Translations under genes and position numbers: made by a program
Part shown: positions 1 through 8,614 of the stretch, one piece after another
Layout of the letters: each line of letters starts with the position of its first letter
How positions within the stretch are numbered: position 1 is the stretch's first letter
Notes under the pieces: generated by a model
The model's input: only the letters and a program-made list of their open reading frames with translations
Databases searched by the model: none
Told to the model about the DNA's origin: nothing
Assembly: GCF_019145375.1 (NCBI RefSeq)
Contig: NZ_JAHSTX010000001.1
Coordinates: forward strand, 1,835,001 to 1,899,000
DNA: 64,000 nucleotides
Origin: Pseudomonas triticicola
GTDB lineage: Bacteria; Pseudomonadota; Gammaproteobacteria; Pseudomonadales; Pseudomonadaceae
Reading direction: 5' to 3'

Positions 1-706
1 CGCCCAAAGCGCGGGGCAATACCGCGACGCCCTGCCCCTGCGCACACATTTGCGCCTGGACTGTGCGGCTGCTACTGGTAAACACGGTACGCGCCAGAGG
101 GTAACGCTGCTGCAGCCACTGCACATCGGGATAATGAGACTGGGCAACACTCATGGTGATCAGACCCAGCCCGGCGCCCTGTGGCTCAGGGTCAGCAGAT
201 CCAACGGCTGCGTATAACCCGTAAGTCAGGGAGATCAGCTTGCGGTGCACGATATCGGGTTCGGTGAACGGAACGATTCGAAACGCGATGTCGGCGTCGC
301 GGCGAGCCAGATCAAACAATCGATGCCCGGCAATGACCTCGGGCACGATCAATGGATAACGCCGGCCCAGTTCACTCAGCACCGGGGCCAGCACATAACA
401 GGCGAACCAGTCAGCGCAGGAAATGCGCAGCACACCTTCGGGCTGTGCGCTGTCCCCCGCGAGGCGCCTTTCGATGGCCAACGCACTTTGCTCCATTTCC
501 TGCGCGAGGCTGAGGAGCTTCTCGCCGCTGTCGGTCAACACGAGACCTTGGTTGGTACGCAGGAAAACGGGTTGGCCACTGAACTGTTCCAGCACCTGCA
601 AGCGCCGCCCCACGGTCGGATGGCTGACCCCCAACAGCTTGGCGGCAGCCCCTAATGACCCGCTGCGGGCAATCGCGAGAAAGACCCGCACATCACTCCA
701 GTCCAT
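1..706 (-). CDS. LysR-family transcriptional regulator, C-terminus cut off by the window
   Basis: The minus-strand frame opens with ATG at 706-704 and stays open to base 1, giving about 235 of the usual 300 residues. The N-terminus (MDWSDVRVFLAIARSGSLGA...) is a classic LysR winged helix-turn-helix, with AAAKLLGVSHPTVGRRL as the recognition region. The LysR substrate-binding domain follows from about residue 90. The gene is divergent from the NAD-dependent reductase at 825 with about 120 bp between them, the standard arrangement for a LysR protein that controls its neighbour. The target gene and inducer are inferred from position only. No frame break is visible between 160 and 270, which I translated codon by codon. 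Confidence 0.9.
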   Translation of the reverse strand, partial: MDWSDVRVFLAIARSGSLGAAAKLLGVSHPTVGRRLQVLEQFSGQPVFLRTNQGLVLTDSGEKLLSLAQEMEQSALAIERRLAGDSAQPEGVLRISCADWFACYVLAPVLSELGRRYPLIVPEVIAGHRLFDLARRDADIAFRIVPFTEPDIVHRKLISLTYGLYAAVGSADPEPQGAGLGLITMSVAQSHYPDVQWLQQRYPLARTVFTSSSRTVQAQMCAQGQGVAVLPRALG

Positions 707-824
707 GCTCCGCCCCCGTACAAAAATGAACAGTGAGAGTGCAGCAATGGCAGTGCCGTAGCAATCCCGTGCCCGACATACTTGTCTGCATTCACCGTCG
801 TCGAATACCAACCGGAGACTGCAA

Positions 825-1676
825 ATGAAGATTGGTTTTATCGGAGTGGGATGCATGGGCAGAGCCATTATTCCACTGCTCGTCCGCGCTGGCCATCACG
901 TCTCGGCATGGAACCGCAGTCAGGCGGCGATCAAGGATCTCGAAGGCATCAGCGTTATCGAAACGCCGGCCTCGGCGTTCCAGCAAGAGGTAGTCATCAC
1001 TCTTCTGGCCGATGATGCCGCCGTCAGGCAAGTGCTGCTCTCCAGCGCTGTTCTGGAAACTGCAGACAAAGCTTGCGTGCATGTCGTGATGTCGACCTTG
1101 TCGCCTTCGCTGATGTTGGAGTTGCAGCGCGAACATGAAGCCGTCGGCATGCCATTGATCGCGGCGCCGGTCTTCGGCGTGCCCGCCGTGGCGGCCAAGG
1201 GCGAGTTGAATATCCTGGCGGCCGGATCGCAGGCCGCTGTCTCGACCGTCCAACCGCTGTTCGACCTGCTCGGGAAAAAAACCTGGTATCTGGGCGACCA
1301 ACCTGAACAGGCCTGTATCGCGAAAATCGCCGGCAACATGATGATCACCCAAGCCATCCAGTCGCTGGGCGAAGCCAGCGGACTCGTTCAACGCCACGGA
1401 CTGAGCCCTTCGATTTTCATCAAGCTCATGACCCAGACCCTGTTCGCCTGCCCCAGTTATCAACGTTATGGGCAGAACATCGTCAGCAGCAATTTTGAAC
1501 CGGGATTCAAACTGTCGCTTGGCCTCAAGGATATGAATCTGGCGATCGATGCGGGTCGTCTCAAGGGGCTGGAGTTGCCAGCGGCGGATGCCGTGCGATT
1601 GAAAATGACGTCGGCGGTAGCCAGGGGAGATGGCGACAAGGACTGGTCGGTTTTTGCTCAGCAGACGAATCATTGA
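825..1676 (+). CDS. NAD(P)-dependent beta-hydroxyacid dehydrogenase family oxidoreductase
   Basis: The 283-residue protein begins MKIGFIGVGCMGRAI, a Rossmann GxGxxG nucleotide-binding motif at residues 6-11, followed by AWNRS at the end of beta-2. This matches the 3-hydroxyisobutyrate / 6-phosphogluconate dehydrogenase superfamily (GarR, MmsB). The family catalytic lysine is present in the AKIAGNMM segment near residue 165, ahead of the all-helical C-terminal domain that would form the dimer. It is cytosolic, with no signal peptide. The substrate cannot be told from sequence. The divergent LysR gene is the likely regulator. A chorismate mutase follows after 34 bp, so the two may be co-transcribed. 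Confidence 0.85.
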   Translation: MKIGFIGVGCMGRAIIPLLVRAGHHVSAWNRSQAAIKDLEGISVIETPASAFQQEVVITLLADDAAVRQVLLSSAVLETADKACVHVVMSTLSPSLMLELQREHEAVGMPLIAAPVFGVPAVAAKGELNILAAGSQAAVSTVQPLFDLLGKKTWYLGDQPEQACIAKIAGNMMITQAIQSLGEASGLVQRHGLSPSIFIKLMTQTLFACPSYQRYGQNIVSSNFEPGFKLSLGLKDMNLAIDAGRLKGLELPAADAVRLKMTSAVARGDGDKDWSVFAQQTNH

Positions 1677-1710
1677 GAAGCTCTTTCGAACACCTGTCAC
1701 GAGGTCATTC

Positions 1711-2043
1711 ATGGAAAACTCCGACATCGCGCGTCAACTCTCAACATTCAGGAAAACCATCGACAATATCGACGCCGCCCTCATCCACCTGCTCGCGGAA
1801 CGGTTTCGCTGTACCGATGAGGTCGGATTGCTCAAGGCCCGATATCAGTTGCCTGCGGTAGACGAGGCCAGAGAGCAGCAGCAATACCAGCGTCTGGCAG
1901 CACTTGCTCAGGAGGCCGAGCTGGATACGGCCATCGTGCAGAGGCTGATGCAGTTGGTCATTGGCGAAGTGGTCGAGCGCCACAAGCAGATCGCCGCCAG
2001 GCATGCCCCGGCACCCGCCAATAACCCTGACCCTCGGGCCTGA
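1711..2043 (+). CDS. Chorismate mutase, AroQ type
   Basis: The 110-residue protein has the AroQ all-helical chorismate mutase pattern: RKTIDNIDAALIHLLAERF, then VGLLKARY, then the DEAREQQ motif. These supply the arginines, lysine and glutamate that hold chorismate during its rearrangement to prephenate. The size equals a stand-alone AroQ domain. There is no signal peptide, so it is cytosolic rather than the secreted *AroQ form. I chose the ATG at 1711 because a GAGG Shine-Dalgarno lies 8 nt upstream; an in-frame ATG at 1630 would add 27 residues read from the preceding gene's end. It sits between an oxidoreductase and an acetyltransferase-like gene, suggesting a small specialised-metabolite or salvage operon rather than the housekeeping pathway (inference). 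Confidence 0.85.
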   Translation: MENSDIARQLSTFRKTIDNIDAALIHLLAERFRCTDEVGLLKARYQLPAVDEAREQQQYQRLAALAQEAELDTAIVQRLMQLVIGEVVERHKQIAARHAPAPANNPDPRA

Positions 2044-2089
2044 CCCCGGCGCCACTTATCGAAGCAATCAGACAAACGAGCAGAACCGC

Positions 2090-2743
2090 ATGAAATGGCC
2101 AACGATCGAGCAAATTCGCAGCTTCACCGATTTACCCTATGGCTACAGTTGGGATTACCTGAAACGTGAGGAGATCAATGTCGCGACAGATTTTTTCCGG
2201 ACATGGTTTCCCTCCATTTCGGTGGGGTTGGCAAGCCCGTTTCTGGACCAGCAGTTCTACGCAGACAACGTGGTGCTCGAAGACGATCCGGATCGAGGCA
2301 TATTCGCTACCGTCGTCCGCCAGAACGATGAGATTGTCGCTATCGCCACGTGGGAAAAAATTGACGGTGCTGACGTTATTTTCGGGCGGGTCGGCGCGGT
2401 AGCCAAACCGCACAGACAAGCCAGACTGGCCGTTGCGGCCCAGGACCTGGGAGAAAAAATCGGCACGTTCATGGGCGCGGGGCTGATCTATGGCATGGCA
2501 ACAACCCGCACGCCGTATATGCAACAAGCACTGGAGCAAGCCGGTTACAAAGCGGTAGGGATAATGCCTGGCTTGGACCGGGAAGAAACAGCACCTGGAA
2601 TCGTGCGCAGGGTTTACGAAGTCATCTACGTAAAACGGCTCGCACCACACGCCGACTTTCTCATTCCTGCCGGTCATAACCTTACCCCTACAGTCGCGCG
2701 ACTTTACGCAGATATATTTCAAGGTGATGACGACACGAACTGA
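2090..2743 (+). CDS. Putative GNAT-like N-acetyltransferase
   Basis: This 217-residue protein starts at ATG 2090, 46 bp after the chorismate mutase stop. A mixed alpha/beta segment around residues 95-165 (IFATVVRQ..., FGRVGAV, then a long helix AVAAQDLGEKIGTFM and ALEQAGYKAVGIMPG) resembles the acetyl-CoA binding half of GNAT folds, in which a late helix and an E-x-x-GYK turn are common. The classic Q/RxxGxG/A loop is not clear. The N-terminal 60 residues are rich in aromatic residues and resemble nothing I recognise. Co-transcription with the reductase and mutase is plausible. It could be an acyltransferase of another type; the functional call is weak. Confidence 0.55.
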   Translation: MKWPTIEQIRSFTDLPYGYSWDYLKREEINVATDFFRTWFPSISVGLASPFLDQQFYADNVVLEDDPDRGIFATVVRQNDEIVAIATWEKIDGADVIFGRVGAVAKPHRQARLAVAAQDLGEKIGTFMGAGLIYGMATTRTPYMQQALEQAGYKAVGIMPGLDREETAPGIVRRVYEVIYVKRLAPHADFLIPAGHNLTPTVARLYADIFQGDDDTN

Positions 2744-2975
2744 CGAGCCAGCCTAGCAGCGAACCAACCATCGAAATGCTTCTGATCAGTAACGCTACCG
2801 GCTCGCGCCTTTTGCATCGATCGAGGTAGCCACATTAGGTAATGAGTTCAAAAAGACTCAGCAGCGGCTAAAAGCACCTGTGGGGTTGATTAATAGATGA
2901 GAAGTGAACTGAGTGGACGCGGCTCTGGCCCCTGAGTTAGCTTTCGTAACCGTTCTAACTTGGGGCTCCGCAATC

Positions 2976-3368
2976 ATGACTGACCGTCAGATCATTGTTC
3001 CAGATGGCATGAGATTGATCTACGAGCGCGCGGGTTATGCACCAGCAGTAAAGGTAGGAAAAACTCTCTACTGCGCGGGTCAGGTAGGCAGGACGCCGGA
3101 ATTATCCGTCATTGAAGAACCTGAGCAGCAGTTTTTAGCTGCATGGGACAATCTCCGGATCGTCTTGGAGGCAGGTGGCTGTAAATTTGAAGATGTCGTA
3201 GAAATGACAACTTACCACGTCGACATGCACCGTCACATGCCAATTTTCAGACGCGTAAAGGATAAAGTATTTCCGAGAAACACTTGTGCATGGACCTGCA
3301 TTGGTGTCAGTGAATTAGCTCGACCTGGACTTCTCGTGGAGATCAAGTGCGTCGCAGTAGAGCGATAA
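2976..3368 (+). CDS. RidA family (YjgF/YER057c/UK114) protein
   Basis: The 130-residue protein contains the family pattern VGKTLYCAGQVGRTPE near residues 26-41, AWDNLRIVLEAGGCKFEDVVEMTTYHVD in the middle and RPGLLVEIKCVAVE at the end. RidA proteins form trimers, and the best-known members hydrolyse reactive enamine/imine intermediates released by PLP enzymes. The conserved C-terminal arginine and E of RidA-type sites correspond to ARPGLLVEI here. The ATG at 2976 removes a 21-residue unlikely extension. Codon use is less GC-biased than in the neighbours, and the flanks (2744-2975 and 3369-3559) hold no gene, which fits the edge of an acquired segment next to the prophage remnant. Confidence 0.85.
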   Translation: MTDRQIIVPDGMRLIYERAGYAPAVKVGKTLYCAGQVGRTPELSVIEEPEQQFLAAWDNLRIVLEAGGCKFEDVVEMTTYHVDMHRHMPIFRRVKDKVFPRNTCAWTCIGVSELARPGLLVEIKCVAVER

Positions 3369-3559
3369 CCCTCTGACAAGAACCTGCATATCCAGGTCTT
3401 AAAATGGGTGACTACGCATGCGGTGGTAGATTCAAAATTACACTTGCCTGCTGCATCGGTAGGCGCGTGATAACACTTTACGCCGACGGCTAATACTGAC
3501 TGGAAGCAGGCGCCAATCAATTCCGATGCGAGCAGAAAAATGCCTATCAGCGGATATCC

Positions 3560-4161
3560 TTAGCACTCGCTAAACGCAAATCCAAAGTCATCGCTTGACA
3601 CTTGTGCCGCTTCGTTAAGTCGTTGGCGCAGCGCAGCCGTTAGCTGCCTCTCCACCACCCACGGATCCGACAGCGCGGCGAGTTGTGGCTCCAATTGCGG
3701 CGACAGGCTCATTAGCGAATGATTAAGCGATCGCGCCGTTTCAAAAGCGGCTTTCTGCACAAAGCTGATTTCCACCAGCTCCCCCTGCGCCTTGCGAAAC
3801 TCCATCTCAGCCATCCGCGCCAAGTAGTGCTCGCGATGTGCACGCGCTTTCTGAAAGTCCGGGGACTGCCCTTGCGCGGGATCAACGGGCGGCGGCGCAG
3901 CCATGTTGGTCGGTTCGGATTGTGTAGCGACGTGGCTGTACACATTACGCTGAAGCCGCTCCTGTTGGTGGCGAGCAGCGACGGCAGCCTTGCTCGGGTC
4001 AGCGGTATCGCGGATCAATGCTTCGGTGGCCAGAACGTCGACCTGCTTGCCATTGGGGACAGGACCAGTCGACCGTTTTCCTTCAGCCAGGTGATGTAAC
4101 TCGGTGAGCGGCCGATGTGTGCGGCGAAGGCGCTCTTGGATAGGTACGTGGCTGCGGTCAT
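3560..4161 (-). pseudogene. Phage terminase small subunit, frameshifted remnant
   Basis: Two minus-strand frames together make one protein. The first (start ATG 4161) reads MTAATYLSKSAFAAHIGRSP..., an HTH typical of phage terminase small subunits. The second (3560-4018) continues IRDTADPSKAAVAARHQQE... with a helical DNA-packaging-subunit-like body. The break is in the G run at 4055-4058. Restoring one base gives LSPNGKQVDVLATEALIRD, which joins the frames smoothly, so a single-base deletion is the simplest explanation. No large subunit, portal or capsid genes follow, so the gene is orphaned as well as broken. It is head-to-head with an integrase fragment. The family identification is from pattern memory. 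Confidence 0.75.
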
Positions 4162-4646
4162 ACCAGCATGCCGATCAACCATTAAGAGATACTTTGGACC
4201 TGTTCTATCTAACAGGTCAGAGGGTCGCTGACACATTGAAGATGGATGAGCGCGACATAAAGGACGGAAAGCTCTCCGTCCAGCAAGGCAAAACTGGGGC
4301 TAAACGAAGGATCGAAATCATTGGTGAGCTCAAAGTCGTAATAGATCGAATCATGGCGCGAAAGGCCGGACAGAAAATCAGATCAACACGCCTGGTAGTA
4401 ATCGACTCTGGGCAGCCGATGACGACCAGCATGCTCAGAAAAAGGTTCGATGACGCCAGGGAAGCAGCCGGGATTCCAAAAGCAGAATTTCAGATGCGCG
4501 ACCTACGAGCAAAAGCGGCCACGGATAAAGAGGAGTCAACGGGGAGCATCAGAGAAGCTCGGGACCAACTTGGGCACACCACCGTAGGGATGACAGAACA
4601 GTACATCCGTATGCGAAAGGGCATGAAGGTCACCCCTACGAGGTGA
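4162..4646 (+). pseudogene. Tyrosine-recombinase phage integrase, N-terminally truncated
   Basis: The frame carries only the catalytic half of a phage integrase. It contains DLFYLTGQRVADTLKM (first catalytic arginine), FQMRDLRAKAATD (position of the H/R-x-x-R box), LGHTTVGMTEQYIRM (histidine and nucleophilic tyrosine), and a stop at 4646. The core-binding N-terminal domain (about 170 residues) is missing. The frame upstream of about 4160 is antisense to the terminase HTH, so the recombination junction lies at about 4161. The fragment ends 94 bp from the 3' end of tRNA-Leu, the usual location of an integrase relative to a tRNA attachment site. Without the N-terminus it should be inactive. Confidence 0.8.
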
Positions 4647-4658
4647 CTAACGGTCACG

Positions 4659-4691
4659 AATTGCGGAAAAGATTTTTTGATTGCGGAAAAA
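4659..4691 (+). repeat. Short tandem repeat of a TTGCGGAAAA unit beside the integrase end
   Basis: ATTGCGGAAAA occurs at 4660-4670 and again at 4680-4690 with a 9-nt AT-rich spacer. It lies between the integrase remnant and tRNA-Leu, where integrase arm-binding sites would be expected. The function is unproven. Confidence 0.45.
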
Positions 4692-4697
4692 AGAATT

Positions 4698-4731
4698 AAG
4701 GGCTTGCATGAGGTATGTCATGCAAGCCCTT
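4698..4731 (-). terminator. Intrinsic terminator of tRNA-Leu
   Basis: A 14-bp perfect inverted repeat (4698-4711 with 4718-4731) has a 6-nt loop. On the minus strand it is followed by AATTCTTTTTT. It lies 8 nt past the tRNA CCA end. Confidence 0.85.
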
Positions 4732-4739
4732 GATATTCA

Positions 4740-4826
4740 TGGTGCCCGAAGCCGGAATCGAACCGGCACGCCCTTACGAGCGGGGGATTTTAAGTCCCAT
4801 GCGTCTACCAGTTTCGCCATTCGGGC
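4740..4826 (-). tRNA. tRNA-Leu (UAA anticodon)
   Basis: The minus strand gives an 87-nt tRNA with encoded CCA, an acceptor stem GCCCGAA pairing with TTCGGGC, a long class II variable arm (CCCGCTCGTAAGGGC region) and a T-arm GGTTCGATTCC. The anticodon loop reads CTTAAAA, so the anticodon is UAA. It has its own promoter upstream and an intrinsic terminator downstream. The phage integrase fragment abuts its 3' side, indicating use as an attachment site. In related pseudomonads it clusters with tRNA-Gly and tRNA-Cys; here a GAF gene separates them. Confidence 0.96.
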
Positions 4827-4900
4827 GGTAGCGCGGTGTTGCTTTGTCAGCCTTGCGGTTGCGATCCTGAAAGGATGACTGCCTGAAAAGCCGAGCGGGG

Positions 4901-4929
4901 AATATATACATCACGTCCCGGTGAAGCAA
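4901..4929 (-). promoter_or_regulatory. Sigma-70-type promoter of tRNA-Leu
   Basis: On the minus strand TTGCTT (4929-4924) and TATATT (4906-4901) are separated by exactly 17 nt, with the -10 box 75 nt upstream of the tRNA 5' end. Confidence 0.65.
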
Positions 4930-5314
4930 GTTTGAAGTGCGCGATTTGAGAACTAAATATCGCTGACCGCGAAAAATCAAAAAGCCTCAGAAATCAGGGA
5001 GCTACGGAGTTTGCTTGAAGTAGACGCCGAGGTTACTGGCAAATCGCAGCAACCCTACTGGAAATTGGGACGATAAACTCAAAAGATTCAGATGCTCACC
5101 ATCACCTTAGCTGCACGGGTGACAGATGTTTCATCGATTGAGATTATGAGCAGGCAACCCAAGACTGGACGGGATGTCTACGCTAAAGGATGGCGGCGAA
5201 ATCAATAATCAAAGGGTAGTCAGCACGCCCCCCCCCTTCAACCACGATCACGCCTCACAGAACGTCACCAGAGCAGAGCTCAGGGATGTACAAGCAATCA
5301 GGAGATTTGATTCC
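4930..5314. other. Non-coding stretch between the tRNA-Leu promoter and the GAF gene
   Basis: I see no RNA gene or convincing ORF here. A possible upstream start for the GAF protein at 5174 would add 47 residues with no recognisable domain. A run of nine C residues occurs near 5229-5237. Confidence 0.5.
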
Positions 5315-5854
5315 ATGCAAATGAGTGACACCGTTCTAAAAGCGTCTTTAAGCCAAGAGGAGCGCTCGGCGATTGCCGAGATCGAAGCAACTACCAACAT
5401 CCTGCAGCTTGTCACCCGTCTGACCGGTACACGCTTTGCCGGAATCGCAAAATTCACTGAAACAGAGTGGATCGTTTGTTCGGCGTACGATCCAATTGAA
5501 CTGGGAATAAATGTCGGCGATACGCTGGATCTGGAAACCACCCTTTGCAGTGAGTTTCGACGAAATCCCCAAGCCCTCTTCCTTCCACAAATCAGCAAGG
5601 ATGGACGACTGTCGTCACGCCCTGTGGTGAAGCAGTATTCAATTGAGAGCTACGCAGGCGCGCCTGTTTTCCTGCCGGACGGGAGACTCTGGGGTGCCCT
5701 ATGCGCTTTGGATTCAAGGTCTGTGCTGTTTGATAACCCGGATATGGCAGAAACATTGACATTGTTCGCACGGCTTATCGGCTGCATATTTTTCTCGAAT
5801 CTGACGGTGGAGGGTGCCAGCCATATCAAGACCGGATCGTGCCTGACCGAATAA
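5315..5854 (+). CDS. GAF-domain protein
   Basis: A single GAF domain fills most of this 179-residue protein: EERSAIAEIEATTNILQLVTRLTGTRFAGIAKF at the start, WIVCSAYDPIELGI, CSEFRRNPQALFLPQ, and YAGAPVFLPDGRLWGALCALD, a typical beta-strand ending of GAF domains. GAF domains bind cyclic nucleotides, bilins or other small molecules. No output domain is attached, so it would be a stand-alone sensor or antagonist. I prefer ATG 5315, with AGGAG 10 nt upstream, over ATG 5174. A cysteine in VCSAYDP and one in LCALD might bind a ligand, but this is speculation. It lies between tRNA-Leu and tRNA-Cys, separating tRNAs that are usually clustered, so it may be an insertion. Confidence 0.8.
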   Translation: MQMSDTVLKASLSQEERSAIAEIEATTNILQLVTRLTGTRFAGIAKFTETEWIVCSAYDPIELGINVGDTLDLETTLCSEFRRNPQALFLPQISKDGRLSSRPVVKQYSIESYAGAPVFLPDGRLWGALCALDSRSVLFDNPDMAETLTLFARLIGCIFFSNLTVEGASHIKTGSCLTE

Positions 5855-5898
5855 CGTGCTCAAAAAGTTGCGGAACACCCCACTTTTTCAAAGGCAAC

Positions 5899-5935
5899 AA
5901 AAAACCCCGTAGATCATTGATCTACGGGGTTTTTG
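5899..5935. terminator. Bidirectional intrinsic terminator
   Basis: AAAACCCCGTAGATCA at 5901-5916 is mirrored by its complement at 5918-5933, flanked by A and T runs on either side. It serves the GAF gene (+) and the tRNA-Gly/tRNA-Cys transcript (-). Confidence 0.85.
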
Positions 5936-5939
5936 ATAG

Positions 5940-6013
5940 TGGAGGCCGAGGTCGGAATCGAACCGGCGTAGGTGGATTTGCAATCCACTGCATAACCATT
6001 TTGCTACTCGGCC
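5940..6013 (-). tRNA. tRNA-Cys (GCA anticodon)
   Basis: This is a 74-nt cloverleaf on the minus strand with encoded CCA. The acceptor stem is GGCCGAG/CTCGGCC and the anticodon loop TTTGCAA gives GCA. It follows tRNA-Gly by 46 nt and shares the terminator at 5899-5935. Confidence 0.96.
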
Positions 6014-6059
6014 TCAAAGCATTCGCTGTCAGTAGCACAACAACAAACACTGTACAAAT

Positions 6060-6135
<76 letters not shown>

Positions 6136-6195
6136 TTGGTGTGGCGCATTCTATAGAATTAAGAAGCCCCGTCAACCCCTTGATTCAAAAAACTT

Positions 6196-6756
6196 TTATT
6201 TCTTTTCGACATCGGTCTTCAGGTGCGGCCAGGCGGCGCGAAGGTATTGAACCATCGACCACAGGGTCAGCCCTGCCGATACGATCAGCAGCGTATAACC
6301 GAGCACGACCCAGAAGCTGAATGCCTTTGGATGAGCCAGCAGAATCACCAGCGCGAGCATTTGCGCAGCGGTTTTCCATTTGCCGAGATTGGAAACCGCC
6401 ACTTGTGCCCGGGCGCCGAGTTCGGCCATCCATTCGCGCAGCGCCGAAATTACGATCTCGCGACCAATGATGACTGCTGCTGGCAGCGTCAGCCAGAGAT
6501 TGCCGTGCTCCTGCACCAGCAAGACCAGGGCAACAGCGACCATCAGCTTGTCGGCGACCGGATCGAGAAACGCCCCGAACGGTGTGCTCTGCTCCAGTCG
6601 GCGCGCCAGATAACCATCGAGCCAGTCGGTTGCAGCCGCGAAGGCGAACACCGAAGCGGAGGCCATGTAACTCCAATCGTAGGGCAGATAGAACAGCAAA
6701 ATAAAGATCGGGATGAGCAGGACGCGTAGAACGGTAATCAGATTAGGGATATTCAT
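6196..6756 (-). CDS. pgsA: CDP-diacylglycerol--glycerol-3-phosphate 3-phosphatidyltransferase
   Basis: The 186-residue membrane enzyme makes phosphatidylglycerophosphate, the committed step of phosphatidylglycerol and cardiolipin synthesis. The CDP-alcohol phosphotransferase signature D-G-x2-A-R-x8-G-x3-D-x3-D is visible as [23 protein letters not shown] (the D and G residues coordinate metal and CDP). About four to five membrane helices follow from the N-terminal [20 protein letters not shown] chose ATG 6756 ([11 protein letters not shown]), the usual family start; an ATG two codons upstream is possible. It follows uvrC on the same strand, part of the conserved gacA-uvrC-pgsA-tRNA order of Pseudomonas. 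Confidence 0.97.
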   Translation of the reverse strand: MNIPNLITVLRVLLIPIFILLFYLPYDWSYMASASVFAFAAATDWLDGYLARRLEQSTPFGAFLDPVADKLMVAVALVLLVQEHGNLWLTLPAAVIIGREIVISALREWMAELGARAQVAVSNLGKWKTAAQMLALVILLAHPKAFSFWVVLGYTLLIVSAGLTLWSMVQYLRAAWPHLKTDVEKK

Positions 6757-6788
6757 CGGCACAACTGGCTACGAGGTGAAGGGGCATT

Positions 6789-8612
6789 CTACTCACTATG
6801 CAGGCTCGCATAAATCGACTCAGCGAGCTTTTTACTGATCCCCGGGGCTTTGGCGATCTCTTCGATGCTTGCACGAGACAGCTCCTGCAATCCACCAAAA
6901 TGTTTCAACAGGTCACGGCGGCGTGTCGGCCCTACCCCTGCCACGCCTTCCAGCGTTGAGGTTCGGCGGGTCTTGCCGCGACGAGCGCGATGCCCCGTAA
7001 TTGCGAAGCGGTGGGCCTCATCGCGGATCTGCTGAATCAGGTGCAAAGCGGGCGAATCGCCGCGCAAGGTGAACTCGTGCGCTGCATCATTCAGATACAA
7101 CGTTTCGAAACCGGCCTTGCGGGTAGCACCTTTGGCGACGCCCAACAGGATCAGATCCGGTACGGCCAGTTCGTTGAGCACATCCCGGGCCATCGACAAT
7201 TGGCCTTTGCCACCGTCGACCAGCAGGATGTCCGGCAGCTTGCCTTCGCCGTCCTTGAGTTTGCTGAAGCGGCGAGTCAGCGCCTGGTGCATGGCCGCGT
7301 AGTCGTCGCCGGCGGTGACGCCTTCGATGTTGTAGCGGCGGTAATCCGACTTGATCGCGCCTTCCGGCCCGAACACCACGCAGGAGGCCACAGTGGCTTC
7401 GCCGCTGGAATGACTGATGTCATAGCATTCCAGGCGTTGCGGCGGTTCATCCAGATTCAGCACTTCGGCCAGCGCGTCGAATCGCGCGGCGGTGTGCTGA
7501 CGGTTGGCCAGACGCGCGCCCAACGCTTGCTCAGCGTTGGTCACGGCCAGTTGCTGCCAGCGCGCACGGGTACCGCGCACCCGATGACTGATGGCCAATT
7601 CGCGGCCGCGCAAGGTATGAATCCCTTCGATCAACGCTGGGAAATCTTCGTGAACCACGTTGACGATCAGTTCGCTCGGCAAATCGCGTTCGGGGCTGCT
7701 GATGTAATACTGGCCAAGAAACGCCGCCATGACTTCGGAAACGTCTTCCTCAATGCCGACCTGCGGGAAGAAATTCTTGCTGCCCAGCACGCGCCCACCG
7801 CGCACGCTGATCAGGTGGACACAGGCGCCGCCGGGGTTGACGAATGCGGCAATAACGTCGATATCGCCGGTGCCGCCTTCCATGCTTTGCTGATCCTGCA
7901 CGCGGCGCAGCAAGGCAATCTGGTCGCGCAATTCGGCGGCACGTTCGAATTCGAGATTGATCGCTGCCTCTTCCATCGCGGTGGACAGCTCGTTGGTCAG
8001 CGCGTGGCTGCGACCTTCGAGGAACATCACCGAGTGGCGCACGTCTTCGGCGTAGACGTCAGGTTCGACCAGGCCCACGCATGGGGCCTTACAACGTTTG
8101 ATCTGGTATTGCAGGCACGGACGGGTGCGATTCTTGTAATAGCTGTCTTCGCACTGGCGGACGAAAAAGGTTTTTTGCAGGATGCTCAGGCTTTCACGTA
8201 TGGCGCCGGCACTGGGATAGGGCCCGAAATACTTGCCCTTGGCTTTTTTGGCGCCGCGATGGATGCTCAGGCGCGGAAACTGTCCGTCGGAGAGAAATAC
8301 ATACGGATAGGATTTATCGTCGCGCAACAGAATGTTGTACGGCGGGCGCCACTCCTTGATCAGCGTCTGTTCCAGCAGCAGCGCTTCGGTTTCGTTGGCG
8401 GTGATGGTTGTCTCGACCTGAGCGATACGCCCGACCAGTGCAGCGGTCTTCGGCGCCAGCCCGGTCTTGCGAAAGTAGCTCGCCAGGCGTTTCTTCAGGT
8501 TTTTGGCTTTGCCGACATACAGCAGGCGCGCCTCGCTGTCGAACATGCGATAGACGCCGGGCCGACCGCTGACGGTCGACAGGAAAGCACTGGAATCGAA
8601 TGTCTCGGTCAT
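6789..8612 (-). CDS. uvrC: Excinuclease ABC subunit C
   Basis: The 607-residue UvrC makes the two incisions in nucleotide excision repair. The order of domains is visible: GIY-YIG-type endonuclease ([28 protein letters not shown]) at residues 14-95; a cysteine-rich linker ([25 protein letters not shown]); the UVR motif ([21 protein letters not shown]); an RNase H-like nuclease ([29 protein letters not shown]); and C-terminal helix-hairpin-helix motifs ([37 protein letters not shown]). The start at 8612 ([10 protein letters not shown]) overlaps no gene and comes 2 bp after the gacA stop, so translation is probably coupled. Confidence 0.98.
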   Translation of the reverse strand: MTETFDSSAFLSTVSGRPGVYRMFDSEARLLYVGKAKNLKKRLASYFRKTGLAPKTAALVGRIAQVETTITANETEALLLEQTLIKEWRPPYNILLRDDKSYPYVFLSDGQFPRLSIHRGAKKAKGKYFGPYPSAGAIRESLSILQKTFFVRQCEDSYYKNRTRPCLQYQIKRCKAPCVGLVEPDVYAEDVRHSVMFLEGRSHALTNELSTAMEEAAINLEFERAAELRDQIALLRRVQDQQSMEGGTGDIDVIAAFVNPGGACVHLISVRGGRVLGSKNFFPQVGIEEDVSEVMAAFLGQYYISSPERDLPSELIVNVVHEDFPALIEGIHTLRGRELAISHRVRGTRARWQQLAVTNAEQALGARLANRQHTAARFDALAEVLNLDEPPQRLECYDISHSSGEATVASCVVFGPEGAIKSDYRRYNIEGVTAGDDYAAMHQALTRRFSKLKDGEGKLPDILLVDGGKGQLSMARDVLNELAVPDLILLGVAKGATRKAGFETLYLNDAAHEFTLRGDSPALHLIQQIRDEAHRFAITGHRARRGKTRRTSTLEGVAGVGPTRRRDLLKHFGGLQELSRASIEEIAKAPGISKKLAESIYASLHSE

Positions 8613-8614
8613 GG

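Noticed and set aside
4104..4161. N-terminal 19 residues of the apparent integrase ORF
   Set aside because: They are antisense to the terminase HTH; real integrase similarity starts at about YQHADQP (4162 onward).
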